The notes under the pieces: model-generated | The model's database searches: none | What the model saw: the letters and a program-made list of their open reading frames with translations, nothing else | Told to the model about the DNA's origin: nothing | Shown: piece after piece, positions 58,060 to 64,000 of the stretch | How positions within the stretch are numbered: the stretch's first letter is position 1 | Layout of the letters: the number at the start of each line of letters is the position of its first letter | Made by a program: the position numbers and the translations under genes | Assembly (NCBI GenBank): GCA_002281735.1 | Contig: NCGK01000014.1 | Location: 62,001-126,000, forward strand | DNA: 64,000 bases | Reading direction: 5' to 3' | DNA from: Gammaproteobacteria bacterium 28-57-27 | Lineage (GTDB): Bacteria; Pseudomonadota; Gammaproteobacteria; Halothiobacillales; Halothiobacillaceae

Positions 58060-58097
58060 GCTGATTTATTCCATCCATGGAGTAAATCAGCGTTTCC
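58060..58097. repeat. H5 fragment of the five-hairpin element
   Basis: GCTGATTTATTCCAT and ATGGAGTAAATCAGC flank CC, and GTTTCC follows as in the outer end of H1. It lies 20 bp after the DUF302 lipoprotein stop. Confidence 0.7.
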
Positions 58098-58136
58098 ATA
58101 AGCCCGAGCGACGGCACAAGCTCGGCGCTTGGCTCA

Positions 58137-58180
58137 ATAAAAAAACCCCGCACTGCACACTGGCACTGCGGGGTTTTTTA
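58137..58180. terminator. bidirectional intrinsic terminator
   Basis: AAAAAACCCCGCA pairs with TGCGGGGTTTTTT around a short loop. It lies between the plus-strand DUF302 gene and the minus-strand grxD, and T-tracts exist in both directions. Confidence 0.85.
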
Positions 58181-58204
58181 TTGGGCTTTACAGCTTCAAC
58201 GACC

Positions 58205-58540
58205 TCAGGCCGCCGGAGTAGTCGATGCCGCAGCCTTATCCAGCATCGGCTTCAAATCACCGCGCTGATGCAATTCAACCACGATATCCGAACCGCCAAT
58301 CAACTCACCGCCGACATAAATCTGCGGAAAGGTCGGCCAATCCTGGTAACGCGGCAGGTTGTTGAAGATTTCCATATCGGCCAGCACGTTCACATACGCG
58401 AACTCCACGCCGCAAGCCTTGATCGCCTCGGCGGCGCGGCTTGAATAACCACACTGCGGGAACTGCGGCGTGCCTTTCATGAAAATAACAACGGCGTTGT
58501 TTTTAACGATCTCGTCAATCTGCTGGAGGATGGGGTCCAT
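58205..58540 (-). CDS. grxD: monothiol glutaredoxin (Grx4-type)
   Basis: A [2Fe-2S]-binding glutaredoxin of 111 residues. The active site reads CGYS at Cys30 where the family norm is CGFS. WPTFPQIYVGGELIGGSD is otherwise typical. It starts 38 bp after the amidotransferase gene on the same strand. Confidence 0.94.
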   Translation of the reverse strand: MDPILQQIDEIVKNNAVVIFMKGTPQFPQCGYSSRAAEAIKACGVEFAYVNVLADMEIFNNLPRYQDWPTFPQIYVGGELIGGSDIVVELHQRGDLKPMLDKAAASTTPAA

Positions 58541-58578
58541 GATGCTGCCTTTTCAAATTTAAATTTCAAGTAAGGATA

Positions 58579-59697
58579 CTACCGCAAACCATCCACATTG
58601 CGCTGCAACCAAAACTCGAACAGCGCCAAATGCCACAGCTTGCTGCCTTGAAGCCTAGTAAAATGCTGATCGGGCGCGGCAAGCAGCTTATCGACATAGG
58701 CACGCTCAAAAACACCACGCTCACGGCTGGCTTGGCTGCTCAGAATATCGCGCATGAAATCCAGAAACTCACCGCGCACAAATTTGAGCGCAGGCACCGG
58801 GAAATAGCCTTTTGGACGGTCAATCACCCCATCCGGAATCATGCCGCGCGCCACGCTTTTCAGAATGCCTTTGCCGCCATCGGCCATTTTCAACGCAGGC
58901 GGAATCTGCATCGCCAGCTCGACCAGTTCGTGATCGAGAAAAGGCACACGCGCCTCCAAGCCCCAAGCCATGGTCATATTGTCCACGCGCTTGACCGGGT
59001 CATCGACAATCAAAGTGGTTACATCAAATGCCAGCACGCGGTCGATGTATTCATCCCCCCGGAGAGCCGCCAGCCGTTCACTGACCAGCCGTCCGGTGTG
59101 ATCGGCACCACGATAGGCAGGCGTGAGCAGCGTCTGCAACTCGGCATCATCGCGGTCAAAATAATGCGGCGCAAAGCGTTCCAGATCCGTGCCTTGCGCG
59201 GCCTGCATCTGCGGATACCAGAAATAGCCGCCGAACACCTCATCCGCGCCCTGCCCGCTTTGCACCACCTTCACATGCCGACTGACCTGCTCGGACAACA
59301 GATAGAATGCAACTGCATCCTGCCCCACCATCGGCTCAGCCATCGCATCGACCGCATCAGGCAAGCGCGTTAACACCTCACCATTCGGAATCACAATTTG
59401 CGTGTGCTGCGTGCCAAAACGCTCCACCACCAAATCCGAATACTCGAATTCACTGCCTTTTTCTTCCGGCTGGTCTTCAAAGCCAATCGAAAAGGTGCGC
59501 GGGAGCGTGCCATGTTCGGCCAACAAGCCCACCAACAAACTCGAATCCAAGCCACCGGACAGCAACACGCCGACCGGCACATCAGAAATCGCCTGATGCC
59601 GCGCCGTCGTTTCCAACAGCTTACCGCGCAACGCCTCCACCCAATCGTGCTCGCTCAAATCGTCTGCTGGACGATGCGCCGTAGTTTGCGAATACCG
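58579..59697 (-). pseudogene. NAGGN-type amidotransferase, synthetase part (frame separated)
   Basis: The C-terminal asparagine-synthetase domain: PP-loop DVPVGVLLSGGLDSSLLVGLL, FSIGFED, VVQSGQGADEVFGGYFWYP and LEARVPFLDHELVELA. It resembles N-acetylglutaminylglutamine amidotransferases more than AsnB (VAFYLLSEQ..HVKVVQSGQGADE). It is out of frame with the N-terminal glutaminase part, and I see no obvious independent start near its beginning. The domain itself is intact to its end. Confidence 0.75.
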
Positions 59698-60290
59698 TTC
59701 AACACCGTGCGCGGCGCGGGTACCACCGCGTGCAGGGTAAATTGATGATGCAGCGCAACAGGATCGAGTGAGGTATCCACTCCGCCTGCGCTCAACAAGG
59801 CTTGGGTGGACGAGGCAAAACGCAGCCGTGCCGCATTTTTGCTGTAGTACAGCGGCTTGATGCCGAAACGATCGCGCGCCAGCCACAGGCGCTTGGCCTG
59901 CATCTCCCACACAGCCAAGGCGAACATGCCGCGAAAATGCTTGACGCACTCCGCGCCCCACTCCGCCCAGGCACGCAAAATCACCTCGGTATCGCCCGTC
60001 GAACTGAAACGATGCCCGCGATGGCGCAGCTCCTCGCGCAATTCCGGGTGGTTATAAATCGTGCCGTTAAACACCAGCGCCAGCCCGGCCTCACGATCTA
60101 CCATCGGCTGATGCCCATGAATCGACAAATCCAGAATCGACAAGCGTTGATGCCCAAGCGCCAGCGCGCCGTCACTGAAACTGCCCGCATGATCCGGCCC
60201 ACGCCGCGCCACCGCACACATCATGCGTGCCACAGCAGCTAAATCCGCACGCTCACCATCAAATCGCAATTCACCTGCCAAGCCGCACAT
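59655..60290 (-). pseudogene. NAGGN-type amidotransferase, glutaminase part (frame separated)
   Basis: The Ntn glutaminase domain starts MCGLAGELRFDG, with Cys2 as nucleophile, and includes RRGPDHAG, FNGTIYN and FTLHAVVPAPRTVLNGIRKL. The frame ends at 59655 shortly after IRKL. The expected segment up to the synthetase domain is partly missing. At 59691-59697 the sequence CGGTATT (minus) could be a deletion point between short repeats. It starts 3 bp after a lipoprotein gene. Confidence 0.75.
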
Positions 60291-60293
60291 TAC

Positions 60294-60827
60294 TCACCCC
60301 CCATGTGGTATCGCTTTGGGATGCGCCGCCTGCCACGTTCCCCACAAGCGATCAAAATTGCGATCCATCATGCCTTCAATGGCCGGGTCTTTGAGGATGC
60401 TGGCAGGCATCCAGCGCCATTGCCCGGCGAAGTAGAACAAGAACCACGGCACATCTTGTTTGCCAATCAACACGCCACCGACTTTGACGCTCTCTAGCAG
60501 CGCCCAACGCCCGGCCACGCTGACTTTACCCAGCTCGATTTCGCCAGGCTGTGCGGCAATGCTTTTGCTCAGACTTTCCAGCTCTTCCGTTTCTTTGGCC
60601 TGTTTACGCCAACGCGATGGTAGAAAAATCATTTCCTTATCAATAAGTTGACGCGACTGCCCCGCACCCAGACCGCGAATGACCTGCTGCATAACTGTGT
60701 GGACTTGTGCTGTTTGCTCTTCGAGCGTGCCTTGCGGCAAAACCTTGGGTGGTTCGCCGCAGCCTGCTAATCCCAGCCCCAAACCTAGCAAGCCAAGAAC
60801 GAATACACGGCGGCGCATAATATTCAC
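60294..60827 (-). CDS. putative lipoprotein of unknown function
   Basis: A 177-residue protein with signal MNIMRRRVFVLGLLGLGLGLAGC and a lipobox Cys at about residue 23. The mature part has WFLFYFAGQWRWMPASIL near the end. The family is not recognised. It lies in a tight minus-strand string between the dioxygenase (4 bp) and amidotransferase (3 bp) genes. An alternative Met start is at residue 4. Confidence 0.75.
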   Translation of the reverse strand: MNIMRRRVFVLGLLGLGLGLAGCGEPPKVLPQGTLEEQTAQVHTVMQQVIRGLGAGQSRQLIDKEMIFLPSRWRKQAKETEELESLSKSIAAQPGEIELGKVSVAGRWALLESVKVGGVLIGKQDVPWFLFYFAGQWRWMPASILKDPAIEGMMDRNFDRLWGTWQAAHPKAIPHGG

Positions 60828-60831
60828 AGTT

Positions 60832-61698
60832 TTAGTCCTTATTTTCAGAGTTCGCCGAGGTTGCTGGATGCACTGGCTCCAAAAATCCTTCGGCGCGGAA
60901 GGTTAAAACCAAAGTGTCACGCCAACTATCGCCCTGCGTATCCAGCGGCATAATCGGTGTGCTTTCGTGGTTGATGCGTTGGTCGTCCATCAGCAAAACA
61001 CTGCACGGCTGGGTCAGGGTAAAGCGCACGCCGCGCAGGCCGTCCAATTCAAACACCCGTGTTTCACCACCACGAATGTTGTTACGCCCCATTAAAATCA
61101 CCGCCACAAAGTCCACACCATCACGGTGCGCGCCTTCGGGTGTCGGACGACCTACGCCATCGCGGGCATCAATCCGAAACTGGTGAGCTTCAATAAACCA
61201 TTGCTCCACCGGGCGGACTTCGGCAAACAAATGCCCTAATTGGCACACAAGCGGCTGCCAAAAGGCCAAGCCGACCAACTCATCGGCCAGCGGCTCAAAC
61301 CAGCGCAACATGCCGCCGTGCAACGCGTTGTAGGTAATCGGCTGCCAATGCGCACGCTGCGGCACGTGAATCAGCTCGCTTTCGCTGCCTTGCACATCGA
61401 GCTGTTGTACAAAACTGCCATGCCGCCGCGAGCGATAACGCCCACCATCTTTAAGGTAACGATCCGCCGGCAAATGGCTCCACAGCGGTATAGCGGCGGC
61501 ACAGGATGCTGCGGCGCTCTCGCCAATCATGCTGTAAACCTGCTCCGCACTCAGCAAACCAAAACCTTGCTGGCGCAAGCGTTCTTGAATGCTCAACCCA
61601 TCAGCGAGCGGTGCGCCAAAGCTTAAGCGCTCCCAACCTGCGGGCATTTCCGTTGTGCTCACCAAACCACCCTCCTCGTCATGAATTGATTCGGTCAT
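60832..61698 (-). CDS. 2OG-Fe(II) dioxygenase family protein
   Basis: A 288-residue cytosolic protein of the 2OG-Fe dioxygenase family that includes amino-acid hydroxylases. Iron ligands are visible as His191 and Asp193 (GAHRDGVDFV) and His244 (INHEST), with Arg260 as a likely 2-oxoglutarate contact. GRNNIRGGETRVF is characteristic. It heads the string with the lipoprotein and amidotransferase. The substrate is unknown. Confidence 0.82.
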   Translation of the reverse strand: MTESIHDEEGGLVSTTEMPAGWERLSFGAPLADGLSIQERLRQQGFGLLSAEQVYSMIGESAAASCAAAIPLWSHLPADRYLKDGGRYRSRRHGSFVQQLDVQGSESELIHVPQRAHWQPITYNALHGGMLRWFEPLADELVGLAFWQPLVCQLGHLFAEVRPVEQWFIEAHQFRIDARDGVGRPTPEGAHRDGVDFVAVILMGRNNIRGGETRVFELDGLRGVRFTLTQPCSVLLMDDQRINHESTPIMPLDTQGDSWRDTLVLTFRAEGFLEPVHPATSANSENKD

Positions 61699-61713
61699 TG
61701 AACTTTTAAACGC

Positions 61714-61758
61714 GTAGGTCGGACTTCAGTCCGACTGTCGGGCTAAAGCCCGACCTAC
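61714..61758. repeat. GTAGGTCGG-type palindrome, copy 3
   Basis: GTAGGTCGGACTTCAGTCCGAC is followed by GTCGGGCTAAAGCCCGACCTAC. It lies in the divergent gap between the dioxygenase gene and uvrD. Confidence 0.85.
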
Positions 61759-61863
61759 AATTAAAAAATCTGACCACATCCATAGCTCATAAAAACCATT
61801 TGGGCAGTGTAATGGAAAAGCGCACCGCCCTCATCCTGTTGGCGGGCTGCTAGAATGCGCGCC

Positions 61864-64000
61864 ATGAATATTCAAGCCATCCTCGACCCGCTCAACGACG
61901 CGCAACGCGAAGCGGTCACCAGTCCCACCGCCTCCACTCTTGTCCTTGCCGGTGCCGGTTCGGGCAAAACCCGTGTTTTGACCCACCGCATTGCATGGTT
62001 GGTGCAGGCCATGGGCGTATCGCCGTATGCCATCCTCGCCATGACCTTTACCAACAAGGCCGCCGCTGAAATGCGCGGGCGGGTGGAACACCTGCTCGAA
62101 CGCGGTGCCAGCGGCATGTGGCTGGGCACCTTCCACAGCATCGCCCACCGCCTGTTGCGCACGCACTGGCTAGAGGCGGGTTTGCCGCAAGCCTTCCAGA
62201 TTCTGGATTCCGACGACCAGATTCGTCTGGTCAAGCGTCTGCTGCGTGAACGCGGCCTGGACGAAACGCGCTGGCCGCCGCGCATGGTGGCGGGCTATAT
62301 CAATGGGAAAAAGGAAGAAGGCTTGCGTCCCGGTCATGTGCAACCGGGCTATGACCCGGCCAGCAAACAATTGCTCGAACTGTATGCGGCCTATGAAACC
62401 CTGTGCCGCCAAAGCGGCTTGGTGGACTTCGCCGAGCTGCTGCTACGTGCGTTGGAAGTGGTACGCGATACGCCCGCCCTGCTCGACCACTACCGCCAAC
62501 GCTTCACCCATCTGCTGGTCGATGAGTTTCAGGACACCAACGCGCTGCAATACGGCTGGCTGCGTCTATTGGCGGGCAGCAGCGGCTCGATTTTCGCCGT
62601 GGGCGATGATGACCAGTCGATTTATGGTTGGCGCGGTGCCAAAGTCGAGCATATCCGCCATTTCGAGCGCGACTTTCCGGCGACGCATGTGGTGCGCCTG
62701 GAACAAAACTACCGCTCCACTGCCACCATTCTCAAAGCCGCCAACGCGGTCATTGCCCACAACGCAGAGCGCCTGGGCAAAAACCTGTGGACCGACGGCG
62801 TGGAAGGCGAGCCGATTCAGGTCTATGCGGCTTATAACGAACAGGACGAAGCGCGTTTTGTGGCCGAACGCATCCAGATTTGGCGTGATGCTGGGCATGC
62901 GCTGATCGATGTGGCGATTCTGTACCGCTCCAACGCCCAATCGCGCGTGCTGGAAGAAGCCCTTATCCAGCATGAACTGTCCTACCGCATCTACGGCGGC
63001 CTGCGCTTTTTTGAGCGCGCCGAAATCAAGGACATGCTCGCCTATCTCAATCTGGCACGTTACCGCGACAACGACGCGGCCTTTGAGCGCGTGGTCAACG
63101 TGCCGCCACGTGGCATCGGCGACAAAACCCTGGAACAGGTGCGCGACGCGGCGCGGGAAGGCAGTCAATCGCTGTGGCAAGCCGCCATGCAGCTTCTCGC
63201 CGACGGCAAACTTTCCGGCCGTGCAGCGAGCGCGGTGCGTACCTTTGTGCTGGCGATTGATGCCATGAGCATTGCCATCAACGAGCAAGCGCTAGAGGCA
63301 CAAGTCAGCCATATTGCCGAAGCCAGCGGCCTGCTGGAGTTCCATAAAAAAGATGCCGACCGTGGTGAAATGCGCGCCGAAAACATCGAAGAACTCATCA
63401 GCGCCGCACGCGGTTTTATGCTCGGCGAAGACGATATGGCCATGGGACTGGCACCGCTGGATGCCTTCCTAGGCCACGCCGCCCTCGAAGCGGGCGAGCG
63501 CCAAAGCGGCGCGCATGAAGATTGCGTGCAAATGATGACCCTGCACGCAGCCAAGGGACTGGAGTTTCCGCTGGTGTTTATGGTCGGGCTGGAAGAAGGA
63601 CTCTTCCCGCATCAAATGTCACGCGAAGACCCCGACAAACTGGAAGAAGAGCGCCGCTTGGCCTATGTCGGCATCACCCGCGCGCGCGAGCAATTGGTGG
63701 TGACCTGCGCCGAACGCCGCCGCCTGCATGGCAAGGATCTCTACCCCCAGCCCTCGCGCTTTTTGGGTGAAATACCCAACGACCTGCTACGCGACGTGCG
63801 CCCGCGTGCGCAAGTAGTACGCCCGATGGGCATGACCACACAGCATATCCAGGCCGCCCAAGCCGCCGAAACGGGTCTGCGTCTCGGCCAAAATGTGCAA
63901 CACGCCATGTTTGGCGAAGGCGTAATCATTGGGCATGAAGGCAATGGCGCACAGGCGCGGGTACACGTGAATTTTGGCCGCCAGGGCAGCAAATGGCTGG
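61864..64000 (+). CDS. uvrD: DNA helicase II (UvrD-type), 3' end just outside window
   Basis: A superfamily 1A helicase for excision and mismatch repair. It has Walker A GAGSGKT at 30-36, motif Ia MTFTNKAAAEM, motif II VDEFQDTN, GDDDQSIYGWRGA, QNYRST, TLHAAKGLEFPLVF and VGITRARE. The frame runs to the window end at GRQGSKWL, close to the usual C-terminus, so only a few residues appear to be missing. Confidence 0.95.
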   Translation, partial: MNIQAILDPLNDAQREAVTSPTASTLVLAGAGSGKTRVLTHRIAWLVQAMGVSPYAILAMTFTNKAAAEMRGRVEHLLERGASGMWLGTFHSIAHRLLRTHWLEAGLPQAFQILDSDDQIRLVKRLLRERGLDETRWPPRMVAGYINGKKEEGLRPGHVQPGYDPASKQLLELYAAYETLCRQSGLVDFAELLLRALEVVRDTPALLDHYRQRFTHLLVDEFQDTNALQYGWLRLLAGSSGSIFAVGDDDQSIYGWRGAKVEHIRHFERDFPATHVVRLEQNYRSTATILKAANAVIAHNAERLGKNLWTDGVEGEPIQVYAAYNEQDEARFVAERIQIWRDAGHALIDVAILYRSNAQSRVLEEALIQHELSYRIYGGLRFFERAEIKDMLAYLNLARYRDNDAAFERVVNVPPRGIGDKTLEQVRDAAREGSQSLWQAAMQLLADGKLSGRAASAVRTFVLAIDAMSIAINEQALEAQVSHIAEASGLLEFHKKDADRGEMRAENIEELISAARGFMLGEDDMAMGLAPLDAFLGHAALEAGERQSGAHEDCVQMMTLHAAKGLEFPLVFMVGLEEGLFPHQMSREDPDKLEEERRLAYVGITRAREQLVVTCAERRRLHGKDLYPQPSRFLGEIPNDLLRDVRPRAQVVRPMGMTTQHIQAAQAAETGLRLGQNVQHAMFGEGVIIGHEGNGAQARVHVNFGRQGSKWL

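Noticed and set aside
59700-59961. Extended N-terminus of the synthetase half of the amidotransferase
   Set aside because: This part of the open frame is out of phase with the glutaminase domain encoded on the same strand; its residues are arbitrary.

Overview
The window is a stretch of a GC-rich proteobacterial chromosome. It is most likely from a gammaproteobacterium: it carries FimV, DedD, MltG, a rep/uvrD helicase, and the gene orders fabD-fabG-acpP-fabF-(pabB)-pabC-mltG-tmk-holB and leuC-leuD-leuB-asd-fimV-truA-trpF-trpB-trpA-accD-folC-dedD. I did not try to name a species. No rRNA, tRNA, CRISPR array or transposase gene was seen. Two osmolyte systems, sucrose and N-acetylglutaminylglutamine amide, hint at a salt-tolerant lineage.

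Layout. 1-7853 (minus): fatty-acid and p-aminobenzoate operon ending in mltG, tmk and a partial holB. 7972-10682: infA, then rsgA and mgtE on the minus strand. 10765-15739: orn and a two-gene RND efflux pump. 15715-20086 (minus): dnaB, alr and two alpha/beta hydrolases. 20255-26227 (minus): trpF, trpB, trpA, accD, folC, dedD. 26282-36353: an accessory block between trpF and truA. 36382-44826 (minus): truA, fimV, asd, leuB, leuD, leuC. 44529-48650: PEBP protein, LysR regulator, then a decaying tandem module. 48771-53338: old yellow enzyme, mrp, metG. 53398-58540: a lipoprotein, BrnT/BrnA, prfC, two DUF302 proteins, grxD. 58579-61698 (minus): a broken NAGGN-type amidotransferase, a lipoprotein and a 2OG dioxygenase. 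61864-end: uvrD.

The accessory block is the most interesting region. It holds a Spy/CpxP-like protein, a copper-type P-ATPase, and a complete sucrose cycle: sucrose-phosphate synthase, sucrose-phosphatase, fructokinase and amylosucrase. The sucrose genes are flanked on both sides by copA-3' and truA-3' sequence: intact copA plus a truA remnant on the left, a copA remnant plus intact truA on the right. This looks like the scar of an insertion at a copA/truA junction. The ATPase and sucrose genes are also bracketed by two inverted copies of a 146-147 bp element made of five consecutive hairpins. Three stems show paired, compensatory base changes between the copies.

The intergenic regions carry many small structured repeats: a 96 bp element with terminal inverted repeats (two copies), a 164 bp nested palindrome, and three families of palindromic repeats. 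Long G:C homopolymers recur. Two of them coincide with one-base frameshifts in a tandemly duplicated gene module of unknown function.
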